A stretch of DNA of 5,916 nucleotides from Desulfopila_A sp964446655 (GCA_964446655.1 CAYUPL010000123.1:1-5916); one strand, 5' to 3'; shown: positions 1 to 5,859, counted from the stretch's first letter. Numbers and translations are program-made. Notes: generated by a model from the letters alone, not told the origin.

Positions 1-1
1 A

Positions 2-412
2 TTTATCCGTTTTGCTTCTGAGCCGGTTATTGCCGATCTGGACCACGATGGTATGGCTGAGATTATTTTCACATCCTGGGTGGAAAAAAAGAATTCGGGA
101 GCTGTGCGTCTCGGACGACTGTATATCCTTGATTATCAAGGCAATGTCCTGCATGAGCTGGACCTGCCCCGGCCCAGATCCTCCAATGTCTACTGGAATG
201 GCGCTCTTGCCGCGCCGACAATTGGTAATATCGACAGCGACGCCGACCTTGAGCTGGTCATCAATACCACGGCTGCAGGCATTGTCGCCTACGATCTGCC
301 TGGGACCGCCGGAGCAAAGGTTCTGTGGCATTCCGGCAGAAATAAACAGTATCGGCATTCCTTCGATAAAGCCGTCATAGTCCCGTTTTTGCCGTTACTC
401 CTGCGGGAGTGA
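2..412 (+). CDS. FG-GAP/VCBS-repeat protein, C-terminal end (5' partial)
   Basis: The reading frame is open from the left edge and ends at TGA 410-412, leaving 136 residues of a longer protein. Two FG-GAP/VCBS-like blade motifs are visible. The first is VIADLDHDGMAEIIF (fragment residues 9-23), with the Asp-rich DxDxDG calcium-loop pattern. The second is GNIDSDADLELVI (residues 75-87), with a weaker loop that lacks the Gly. Such repeats build beta-propellers found in exported or cell-surface proteins, often binding calcium or adhesive ligands. This is family knowledge, and the N-terminal signal and any other domain lie outside the window. The last residues (VIVPFLPLLL) are hydrophobic and may be the natural C-terminus or a slightly altered one. 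A small hairpin (ACTCC-TGCG-GGAGT, 397-410) overlaps the stop but has no proper T-run. The specific function cannot be assigned. Confidence 0.75.
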   Translation, partial: FIRFASEPVIADLDHDGMAEIIFTSWVEKKNSGAVRLGRLYILDYQGNVLHELDLPRPRSSNVYWNGALAAPTIGNIDSDADLELVINTTAAGIVAYDLPGTAGAKVLWHSGRNKQYRHSFDKAVIVPFLPLLLRE

Positions 413-443
413 GAAATTTCTATTTGGTGATCCTTGCATAGCT

Positions 444-458
444 CTGATACTATATCAG
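444..458. repeat. Perfect short inverted repeat CTGATA-CTA-TATCAG
   Basis: Two 6-base arms pair perfectly around a 3-base centre, 31 bases after the stop of the FG-GAP gene. It lacks a T-tract, so it is not a convincing terminator. It could be a protein-binding site or a chance palindrome in AT-rich DNA. Confidence 0.4.
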
Positions 459-461
459 TGA

Positions 462-809
462 ATTCGAATTATTGGGTTTTGTAATGTCTTTTTCAGGGAA
501 GCCGGCTCTGCAAACTATATTGCTGTGCCGCTGAAAAAAAATGTATTGCCGAGTTGTGATGTTTTCGGAACAACCACCACGACGGAAGACCAGGGAGATT
601 TTTTCCTGCTTAATGGCCAGAAACGTTTTATCGTCGGCGGCGAGGGTGCTGATTTTTTTCTGGTCTATGCCCGCACCGATCCTGATGCCGAACCCCATAA
701 AGGTATTTCCTGTTTCATTGCCGAACGAAAGAAACACGCAGGCCGGGTTCGTGATCTGGAACTTGACGCCGCCCAGGCTCATGCAAGTGAGGAAAAGGTG
801 TTTGAATAA
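462..809 (+). pseudogene. Acyl-CoA dehydrogenase fragment (middle domain remnant)
   Basis: The stop-bounded frame 462-809 carries a core (about 558-728) that reads like the central beta-domain of acyl-CoA dehydrogenases. It has DVFGTTTT, then LNGQKRFIVGGEGADFFLVY, then ARTDPDAEPHKGISCFI. In intact enzymes this part follows the TEPxxGSD flavin/substrate loop and helps bind FAD and acyl-CoA. Family members are usually about 380-400 residues or longer; only about 57 recognisable residues remain here. The N-terminal helical domain, the catalytic-base region and the C-terminal helical domain are all missing. Flanking residues on both sides (upstream FREAGSANYIAVP, downstream KKHAGRVRDLELD) do not continue the family pattern, so the fragment looks truncated at both ends. 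The only in-frame start near it is a GTG at 525 with no clear ribosome-binding site. I read it as a gene relic, not an expressed 94-residue protein. Confidence 0.7.
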
Positions 810-822
810 GGCCGAAAGGCCT
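809..822 (-). terminator. Short hairpin after the serS-linked operon
   Basis: On the minus strand AGGCC-TTTC-GGCCT is followed by TATT. It lies 9 bases beyond the stop of the 436-codon gene, as expected for an intrinsic terminator. The stem is only 5 bp and the T-run is poor, so it may be inefficient. Confidence 0.4.
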
Positions 823-830
823 CCTGTTGC

Positions 831-2141
831 TCAATAATCTTCGATCTGCTTGCGAAAGCGGCGCAGCTGCTGCTCCCTGATGCGTTCGTGATCCAGGTTA
901 TAGATATCGGGAGGGAAGAGCAGGGTTGCAACCCCGGTGTCGAAGATTCGCTTTACCTCATATTCATCGTGCGCGACATCACGCTGGTAGATATAGTTCA
1001 GATAAGATTTGTTGGTATGGAGGATAAACTCGACTCGTAAGCCGCCAAGCCTGGCGAAAAATTTCAGCATCTGTGTTCCGGTGGAGCTACCCACCGCAGT
1101 GCCGGCATATTTGTCGCCGGTCAGGGTGTCGGAAATATCCTCTAACGTCATGAAAGAGTTGACTTGCAGAGCACTGTTGGTGAGGTGCTTCTGGAATTGC
1201 TTGACGTCATTTACTGTATTGAGAACAGCCATCAGACCAAGCTCGTCATCCACCGCCACTGCCGGATTTTTTTCGTTTTTGCGTAACAATTTGAGGACTT
1301 TGGCTTCCGGTGATTTTTTTCGAATGGTGACATAGAGGGGGTATTCCCTGCCTCTGGAGGAGAAACGTCTCCTTTTGATGAGAGTGATTTTCCTATCGGT
1401 CTGATTCTCCTGGGAATTGCGACCGTCTTCCTTGACCACTTTGACATCAATGCAGGCGAAGGTTTCAGGCTCGTGACTGCTGACGAGATAAGCGATTTCC
1501 AGCTCGCCGATTTTCATGGAAGGGCTCCATACATAGTCGTTAAGAAAGGCGAGAAAGCTGGAAAACTTGTTTTCAACATCCGTCTCTCTTTCGCGCTGAT
1601 CAATGGAGCCGGCAAGATTCATCAGGGTCAGTTTGCGTTTGGCTTCAAAACGGGCTTTTTTATGGTACCTGTCGTTAAAAACGATGAGAAGCAGTTCCAC
1701 CGGATTGCTGGTGATCTGGATTTCGTTGGTTGTTTCAATGTGGGAGGAAAAAGGGGCGAGAACTTTGGAGCGCAGGTAGGTGATAACATTGTTGGCCGTG
1801 CCGGCATACTCGGTAAGCTTGTTTTCGATCTCGGCAACAGAGCCCCTGATGCCGAACATATTACCAAGCAGAATTCTGGCGCGTTCCTGGCGCTTGTCCC
1901 GCTCTTCGGCGTTTGCTATGAGATGTGGAATCTCTTGAAATGACTGGATGTCGAGAAACTCAAAAATCTGATTGCGGACACTGCGGTATTTGGTTCTGTC
2001 AATCTGCTCACAACAGTAGGTGCGGGCCCAGTCCTTCGCGCTATGGGAAAAAGGATGAGCGGAGGGCACACTCTCCTTGCAGGCGAAGAGACCATCCTGC
2101 TTCAGGGAAGTGAAGATGGACTCTTTGCCGATAATTTTCAT
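831..2141 (-). CDS. Uncharacterised protein, possible degenerate RelA/SpoT-like domain
   Basis: This is a 436-residue soluble-looking protein, with no signal peptide or membrane segment, that I do not recognise with certainty. The N-terminal half is mostly helical and charged. The C-terminal half has an order of motifs reminiscent of RelA/SpoT nucleotidyltransferases. It starts with a basic segment (RRRF...YPLYVTIRKKS). Next comes VDDELGLMAVL (Asp298/299), resembling the DxxGxR metal site. Then come SSTGTQMLKF (about 352-361), resembling the GYQSxH segment, and LRVEFILHT (Glu371), resembling vEvQIRT. The canonical Arg of DxxGxR and the YQSLH tyrosine and histidine are absent, so activity is doubtful. 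The gene follows serS by 38 bases on the same strand, so co-transcription is likely. I chose ATG at 2141. A TTG at 2177, two bases after the serS stop and behind a weak AAAGAAG, would add 12 residues. Existence of the gene is secure; the domain assignment is a by-eye inference. Confidence 0.75.
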   Translation of the reverse strand: MKIIGKESIFTSLKQDGLFACKESVPSAHPFSHSAKDWARTYCCEQIDRTKYRSVRNQIFEFLDIQSFQEIPHLIANAEERDKRQERARILLGNMFGIRGSVAEIENKLTEYAGTANNVITYLRSKVLAPFSSHIETTNEIQITSNPVELLLIVFNDRYHKKARFEAKRKLTLMNLAGSIDQRERETDVENKFSSFLAFLNDYVWSPSMKIGELEIAYLVSSHEPETFACIDVKVVKEDGRNSQENQTDRKITLIKRRRFSSRGREYPLYVTIRKKSPEAKVLKLLRKNEKNPAVAVDDELGLMAVLNTVNDVKQFQKHLTNSALQVNSFMTLEDISDTLTGDKYAGTAVGSSTGTQMLKFFARLGGLRVEFILHTNKSYLNYIYQRDVAHDEYEVKRIFDTGVATLLFPPDIYNLDHERIREQQLRRFRKQIEDY

Positions 2142-2179
2142 GGTCGTTGCCGGATCGCTGGAATGTATCACGGCCAATA

Positions 2180-3457
2180 TCAGAACTTCTTTGTGAAGTA
2201 GGGTTGCAGAACTTCAGGCAATCTGATGCTGCCGTCTTCCTGCTGATAATTTTCCATGACGGCCAGCAGGGTTCTGCCGACGGCCAGCCCCGATCCGTTC
2301 AGGGTGTGTACCAGGGCGCTTTTATTTTTTCCCTCGGGGCGATAGCGGATCGATCCCCGGCGCGCCTGAAAGTCGAGAAAATTGGAGCAGGATGAAATTT
2401 CGCGATAGGCCTGCTGTCCCGGCAGCCAGACTTCGATGTCGTAGGTTTTTGTGGCGGAAAAGCCGAGATCGCCGGCGCAGAGAGAGACCACACGGTAGTG
2501 CAGGCCGAGAAGCTGCAGGACCTCTTCGGCATCGGCCAGCAGTGACTCAAGCTCCTCCATGGATGTTTCCGGAGTGGTGAATTTGACCAGTTCCACTTTG
2601 GTGAACTGGTGCTGACGTATCAGCCCTCTGGTGTCACGACCATGGGAGCCGGCCTCGGAACGGAAACAGGGTGTGAAGGAGGTGAGTTTTATGGGCAGAT
2701 CTTTTTCGGCAATTGTTTCATCCCGGTAAATATTGGTTACCGGCACCTCCGCAGTGGGAATAAGATAGAGATCCCAGCCTTCGATTTTGAAGAGATCTTC
2801 TGCGAATTTGGGCAGTTGTCCGGTTGCTGTCATACTGGCGCTGTTCACCATAAAAGGAGGCAGGACTTCAGTATAACCATGCTTTTCCGTATGCAGATCC
2901 AGCATGAAATTGGTAAGGGCTCTATCGAGTTTGGAGGCAAAGCCGTTCAACAGAGAAAAACGTGCGCCGGAGAGTTTTGCCGCACACTCAAAATCCAGAA
3001 TTTTGAGGTCTTCCCCTAATTCATAATGTGGTTTCGGGGTGAAAGAAAATTCCGGTTTTTTGCCCCATACCTTGATTTCCGTATTATCTGTATCATCCTT
3101 GCCGTCTGGTACGGAATCGTCGCAGATATTGGGAATGGCCATGACGATTGTTTGCAGTTCATCCTGTATGCCGGCGAGTGTGGCGTCGAGTTCCTTTATT
3201 TTGCTGCTGGTCTGTTTCATCTCCGCGATAAGGGGGGCCGCCTTTTTTTTGTCGGACTCGTCGCCTCTTTTCAGACGGGCGATTTCCTCAGAGGCTGAGT
3301 TGCGGAAACTTTTCAGGTTCTCAACGGCAGCCAGGATGTCAAGACGCTTTTTGTCGACGGTTATGAAGTTGTCCAGGATCTCTGCAGAGATCCCCCGTTT
3401 AGCGCTTTTTTCTTTTACCAGTTGGATATTTTCTCTGAGGAATCGTAGTTCAAGCAT
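2180..3457 (-). CDS. serS: Seryl-tRNA synthetase
   Basis: This is a cytoplasmic class II aminoacyl-tRNA synthetase that activates serine with ATP and charges tRNA-Ser (and tRNA-Sec where present). The 425 residues match the usual bacterial length. Residues 1 to about 110 form the two-helix antiparallel coiled-coil arm that grips the long variable arm of tRNA-Ser. The catalytic domain shows TAEVPVTN (235-242) for serine binding. Motif 2 begins at CFRSEAG (264-270), followed by GRDTRGLIRQHQF (273-285), and motif 3 is GSGLAVGRTL (388-397). The C-terminus EVLQPY is also typical. All key signatures are intact, so it should be active. The ATG at 3457 begins MLELRFLREN, the standard SerRS N-terminus, although no good Shine-Dalgarno precedes it. 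It is the first gene of an apparent two-gene unit with the uncharacterised gene downstream. Confidence 0.98.
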   Translation of the reverse strand: MLELRFLRENIQLVKEKSAKRGISAEILDNFITVDKKRLDILAAVENLKSFRNSASEEIARLKRGDESDKKKAAPLIAEMKQTSSKIKELDATLAGIQDELQTIVMAIPNICDDSVPDGKDDTDNTEIKVWGKKPEFSFTPKPHYELGEDLKILDFECAAKLSGARFSLLNGFASKLDRALTNFMLDLHTEKHGYTEVLPPFMVNSASMTATGQLPKFAEDLFKIEGWDLYLIPTAEVPVTNIYRDETIAEKDLPIKLTSFTPCFRSEAGSHGRDTRGLIRQHQFTKVELVKFTTPETSMEELESLLADAEEVLQLLGLHYRVVSLCAGDLGFSATKTYDIEVWLPGQQAYREISSCSNFLDFQARRGSIRYRPEGKNKSALVHTLNGSGLAVGRTLLAVMENYQQEDGSIRLPEVLQPYFTKKF

Positions 3458-3756
3458 GGCGTATTATTGTAAGTAGTTGTTGGTGGTTTATGGCTTGGGG
3501 AAATGGCTGCTGTTCTTGCAGATATGTATCATGACTGATGGTTGAAAGCAACCTCTGTTACCATTGTTGATGCATTATCGCTCTGATATGTACCGGTTGC
3601 CACGTCATTGTGTTTCAGCTTCAATGTGAACCGGCGATTAGATGGTTACGTAATTGCCTTTTCACCAACGTTCTGCTATCTTCGCCCGGAGGTGTCTTGT
3701 CCTTTTGCAATCGGATTTCAGGCTGAAGTAAGCCATTTGATGTTAATATACGGATT
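3458..3756. other. Divergent intergenic region between serS and tatC
   Basis: This 299-base stretch must hold promoters for both directions. Visible elements are a possible plus-strand promoter (3597-3625), a 5-bp hairpin GGTTG-AAAG-CAACC (3540-3553), an 8-bp palindrome TTACGTAA (3646-3653), and a distant inverted pair CCGGTT (3593-3598) / AACCGG (3629-3634). A minus-strand candidate for serS (TTGCTT, 17 bases, TACATA) is too poor at the -10 to call. I see no tRNA, no T-box specifier hairpin and no convincing small gene. Confidence 0.5.
3597..3625 (+). promoter_or_regulatory. Candidate sigma70-type promoter for tatC
   Basis: TTGCCA (5 of 6 matches to the -35 consensus) is followed after exactly 17 bases by TTCAAT (4 of 6 to the -10). 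Transcription would start near 3632, giving a leader of about 125 bases. Chance matches of this quality are common, so the call is tentative. Confidence 0.3.
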
Positions 3757-4461
3757 ATGAAATCACATAATAACTTGATTATATTTATAAACGATTTTCG
3801 TAAGTCTCTTCGAATGCTTGCTGTAACACTTGCCTTGACGACAACGGGGATTTTTTTTCTGACGCCCAGGTTGCTGGAAATGGTACAACGTCATCTTGCT
3901 GATAAACTGTATTTTTTTTCGGTGGCAGGTCCCTTCATGTCGCACGTCAAACTCGCTCTCTTTGGCGCGCTTTTTTTTCTCATGCCATGGTTGATGACGA
4001 TTTTTTGGAAATCTCTGGGGAAACCGTTCGGACTGAGGGGAGGGCAACTTTTTTTCTTCATATTCTTTACCTGTATGCTTTTTTATGTAGGTGCGATTTT
4101 CTGCTATTTTGTGACGCTGCCTCTGGGGATTAATTTTCTGCTGGGATACAGCTCCGAAGAATTGCAGCCGGTGATTTCGGTGAGCCGATTTGTGAATTTT
4201 GTTACACTGTTTCTCTTCACTTTCGGCCTGATCTTTGAGTTGCCGATCTTTATGATCTTTTCGGTGAAGGTGGGGGTGGCCAGGCTGAATTTTTATATAA
4301 AAAATCGTAAATATACCATTCTGATTATTGCCATTATTTCCGCCATGCTTACTCCCGCCGATCTTGTGACAATGGTACTCATGGCTGTGCCGCTCTATAT
4401 TTTGTATGAAGTCGGTATTATCCTGATACGAATGACGCGATCCAAAGAAGAGGTTTCATGA
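3757..4461 (+). CDS. tatC: Twin-arginine translocase subunit TatC, divergent
   Basis: TatC is the polytopic inner-membrane receptor that binds twin-arginine signal peptides and, with TatA/TatB, exports folded proteins. The 234 residues show six membrane segments at roughly 16-36, 65-87, 97-121, 147-170, 185-203 and 204-224. Family signatures include LFYVGAIFCYFVTLPLG (108-124), FGLIFELPI (156-164) with the conserved Glu161, and MLTPADLVTMVLMAVPLY (197-214) with Asp202 in the TPxD motif. Compared with E. coli TatC recalled from memory, several signal-peptide-site residues differ. The N-terminal HLxELRKR is reduced to FINDFRKSL. The Phe94 and Glu103 positions in the first cytoplasmic loop (FWKSLGKPFGLRGGQ) appear to be Ser and Gly. 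No tatA or tatB lies alongside. The ATG start has only a weak upstream GGA. Three T8 runs lie within 3851-3978. The family is secure; full recognition activity is uncertain. Confidence 0.9.
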   Translation: MKSHNNLIIFINDFRKSLRMLAVTLALTTTGIFFLTPRLLEMVQRHLADKLYFFSVAGPFMSHVKLALFGALFFLMPWLMTIFWKSLGKPFGLRGGQLFFFIFFTCMLFYVGAIFCYFVTLPLGINFLLGYSSEELQPVISVSRFVNFVTLFLFTFGLIFELPIFMIFSVKVGVARLNFYIKNRKYTILIIAIISAMLTPADLVTMVLMAVPLYILYEVGIILIRMTRSKEEVS

Positions 4462-4521
4462 TCGGGAAACCAGGCATTGTATTGCCAAGAAGGACTTGCC
4501 GGTTGATTATAACTGAATCAT

Positions 4522-4851
4522 ATGAAAAAGAAGCCCAAAGAAACACTCTCTCCGCTGCAGCAAAGAAGACTGCTGCGAATTACAATAGTACTGGTCTGTC
4601 TGGCGTTTTTATGGATTGTATTTGCGCCACATATGGGGCTTTTATCTTTAAAAAAAGAACAGCGGCGTCTTGAATCACTTGAGCGACAAAAGGTTGAACT
4701 TGAGGCGGAAATTACTGCCCTGCGCCGGGAGATCGAACGCATCCGGAATGATGCCGAATATTTTGAACGTTTAGCCCGAGAGAAGCATGGTCTTCTCAGA
4801 AAAAACGAGATGGTTTTTGACTTCGACAAAAACGATAACGACAGCAACTAA
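4522..4851 (+). CDS. FtsB/DivIC-family septum formation initiator protein
   Basis: This is a small bitopic membrane protein of 109 residues with the FtsB/DivIC layout. It has a short basic cytoplasmic tail (1-18), one transmembrane helix (about 19-36), a periplasmic leucine-rich coiled coil (about 42-76), and the family ending DAEYFERLAREKHGLLRKNE (77-96). FtsB forms a complex with FtsL and FtsQ that controls activation of septal peptidoglycan synthesis by FtsW/FtsI; this role is inferred from the family. It lies 60 bases after tatC on the same strand and probably shares its transcript. The ATG is the only normal in-frame start after an upstream TAA (4510-4512), and no clear Shine-Dalgarno precedes it. 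The C-terminal Asp/Asn-rich tail (FDKNDNDSN) is unconserved-looking. Symbol ftsB is likely but left blank because DivIC-like paralogues cannot be separated by eye. Confidence 0.87.
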   Translation: MKKKPKETLSPLQQRRLLRITIVLVCLAFLWIVFAPHMGLLSLKKEQRRLESLERQKVELEAEITALRREIERIRNDAEYFERLAREKHGLLRKNEMVFDFDKNDNDSN

Positions 4852-4869
4852 CTCAAGTAAAAGAGAGAA

Positions 4870-4888
4870 GAGAGCCCGGCCGGCTCTC
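4870..4888. terminator. Bidirectional hairpin terminator between convergent genes
   Basis: A 7-bp perfect stem GAGAGCC / GGCTCTC closes a 5-base CGGCC loop, 18 bases after the FtsB-like stop and 12 bases beyond the stop of the convergent zinc-ribbon gene. Plus-strand transcripts continue with AATGTTTTA. Minus-strand transcripts continue with a pyrimidine-rich TTCTCTCTTTT. Its position and stem strength suit termination in both directions, though neither tail is a pure T-run. Confidence 0.75.
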
Positions 4889-4900
4889 AATGTTTTATCC

Positions 4901-5098
4901 TCAGGAAAATCCTCCGCGTGGGCGGCAACCAGACGGAGTAGTTGTCTTTGAAGCCGGCCTCATCCCTGGAGCCGACATGAGCTTGCGTGTTTTGCTGCTG
5001 CCGCATTTCAGGCAGCTCACTTCTTTATCGGCGTGAAGCGAGAGTAGAGACTCAAAGACTTCGCCGCATGAGTCGCATTTGAATTCATAAAGAGGCAT
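4901..5098 (-). CDS. FmdB-family zinc-ribbon protein
   Basis: This 65-residue protein begins MPLYEFKCDSCG, the hallmark of the FmdB/CxxC_CxxC_SSSS family. Cys8/Cys11 and Cys29/Cys32 (CLKCGSS) form two CxxC knuckles that should bind one zinc. They are followed by a KTRKLMSAPG stretch and a Gly/Arg/Ser-rich flexible tail. The family was named after a putative regulator of formamidase genes, but most members, including this one, have no defined role. I chose the internal ATG at 5098 because the preceding 42 codons overlap the neighbouring gene and do not fit the family. It also has GGAGGG a few bases upstream. It lies 64 bases downstream of the XRE/Cys-rich regulator on the same strand, so both may be read from one transcript. 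Confidence 0.88.
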   Translation of the reverse strand: MPLYEFKCDSCGEVFESLLSLHADKEVSCLKCGSSKTRKLMSAPGMRPASKTTTPSGCRPRGGFS

Positions 5099-5162
5099 CT
5101 TCCCTCCATTGTCATAGGTATTGTTGTCGCCGTGTCGCCGGACTTCCTGAGGAACATAAACA

Positions 5163-5537
5163 CTATTCCGTGAGAAGGGAAGACAGTATGTCGCAGTTTC
5201 GGCATTTTTCAGTCTTCTCTTCACTGGTCAGTCCTTCCACTTCTTCGCATTTGGTGCCGCTGAGAAACCAGCAGAGATGACCGCTCTGGAACTCCCATGC
5301 CGGGCATTCGAGCTTGAGATCGCATTGTTTCTTTTCCCAACAGGGTGTCAGCGTTTTGTGACGGGTTCGCTGTTTGCAGAGAAGAAAGAACATCTGACGT
5401 TCGATGTGCGACGGTATTTTACGCCAGCCCTGTTCGTAGCTGTGCACTGTTTTGAGCGCCATTCCAAGGAGCTCTGCAAGCTGCTTTTGGGTTTTACCAA
5501 GTTTTTTTCTTGAAACTGCGAACTCACTTTTATTCAA
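5163..5537 (-). CDS. XRE-type HTH regulator with C-terminal cysteine cluster
   Basis: This 124-residue protein has two parts. Residues 4-55 form an XRE/Cro-like helix-turn-helix (SRKKLGKTQKQLAELLG followed by KTVHSYEQGWRKIP), predicted to bind operator DNA. Residues 65-116 contain seven cysteines: C66-W, C72, C78-PAW, C89-W, C97, C112 and C115 (CRNC). This spacing resembles the CW/CPAW cysteine clusters seen in deltaproteobacterial signalling proteins and suggests bound zinc, an Fe-S cluster or a redox switch; which one cannot be told from sequence. The start is TTG at 5537. It is supported by a near-perfect Shine-Dalgarno AGGAGGAG five bases upstream, and no ATG lies near. The FmdB-type zinc-ribbon gene follows 64 bases later. 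Target genes are unknown. Autoregulation through the palindrome at 5682-5695 is a guess from position. Confidence 0.85.
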   Translation of the reverse strand: MNKSEFAVSRKKLGKTQKQLAELLGMALKTVHSYEQGWRKIPSHIERQMFFLLCKQRTRHKTLTPCWEKKQCDLKLECPAWEFQSGHLCWFLSGTKCEEVEGLTSEEKTEKCRNCDILSSLLTE

Positions 5538-5542
5538 AACCG

Positions 5543-5550
5543 CTCCTCCT
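5543..5550 (-). promoter_or_regulatory. Strong Shine-Dalgarno fixing a TTG start
   Basis: AGGAGGAG on the minus strand lies five bases before TTG 5535-5537. It decides the start of the XRE/Cys-rich gene despite the rare initiation codon. Strong pairing with a weak start codon suggests a tuned level of translation. Confidence 0.8.
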
Positions 5551-5681
5551 GAGCTTTATGTACTGTGGGTGAAATCTGAGTAGAAAATTCGGTACAGTAA
5601 TGAGCATTTGTTTTTTTAGTTGAGCCTCTTTAGCAAACGGAAAAAAATTCCAAGAAAAGAAATTTTCCAGCTTTAGCCAAG

Positions 5682-5695
5682 TGTAGTATACCACA
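5682..5695 (-). promoter_or_regulatory. Extended -10 element inside an imperfect palindrome
   Basis: On the minus strand TGGTATACT (5693-5685) matches an extended -10 (TG, one base, TATACT). It could drive the XRE regulator gene with a leader of roughly 140 bases. No good -35 is visible, which is normal for extended -10 promoters. The same bases form the 14-base imperfect palindrome TGTAGTATACCACA, with one mismatched pair. This is the size and shape of an operator for a dimeric XRE regulator. Overlap of operator and -10 would fit repression, but this is inferred. Confidence 0.4.
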
Positions 5696-5778
5696 GAAGT
5701 AAAAGAATACATCTTAAAATATACTGATAAGTCGATTATTTTGTTTTTATATTCAGCACTTGTTGCGCAGTTAATGTA

Positions 5779-5859
5779 CTACAATGTGACAATATGATCC
5801 TACAATGTATCACTGTCTGCGGTGGGAACAGGGAAGGAGAAACACACTACATTGTGTCA
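5779..5859. repeat. Three copies of a 13-base motif CTACAWTGTRWCA
   Basis: The copies are CTACAATGTGACA (5779-5791), CTACAATGTATCA (5800-5812) and CTACATTGTGTCA (5847-5859), all in the same orientation. Each contains the 7-base self-complementary core ACAWTGT. Copies one and two are 21 bp apart, two helical turns, and the third is 47 bp further. The spacing suggests binding sites for a DNA-binding protein on one face of the helix. The gaps between copies are unlike each other and no stems extend from them, so this is not a CRISPR-type array. Confidence 0.6.

Noticed and set aside
450..782. Minus-strand frame of 110 codons opposite the acyl-CoA dehydrogenase relic
   Set aside because: The plus-strand frame gives clear acyl-CoA dehydrogenase similarity, so this is its antisense shadow.
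1473..1943. Plus-strand frame of 156 codons inside the uncharacterised minus-strand gene
   Set aside because: It is fully antisense to a much longer coherent frame and shows no family motifs.
3540..3553. Hairpin in the serS leader as a T-box or attenuator
   Set aside because: The stem is only 5 bp, with no T-run, no T-box consensus and no serine-codon leader peptide.
3741..3757. TGTTAATAT as an extended -10 for tatC
   Set aside because: It lies so close to the ATG that the mRNA would be essentially leaderless, and the hexamer matches the consensus poorly.
4458..4673. 71-codon frame starting at an ATGA overlap with the tatC stop
   Set aside because: The ATGA overlap looks like translational coupling, but the frame runs out of phase across the FtsB-like gene, has no domain features and is low-complexity after residue 20.
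5099..5224. Upstream extension of the FmdB-type protein to residue -42
   Set aside because: The extension overlaps the XRE gene, lacks family similarity, and the internal ATG has a GGAGGG Shine-Dalgarno and the conserved MPLYEF start.
5530..5712. 60-codon minus-strand frame upstream of the XRE gene
   Set aside because: It covers the Shine-Dalgarno and the presumed leader of the XRE gene, has no good ribosome-binding site and is aromatic-rich, as expected from translated AT-rich DNA.
5779..5859. CRISPR-like array
   Set aside because: The repeated units are only 13 bases, inexact, and separated by gaps of 8 and 34 bases.
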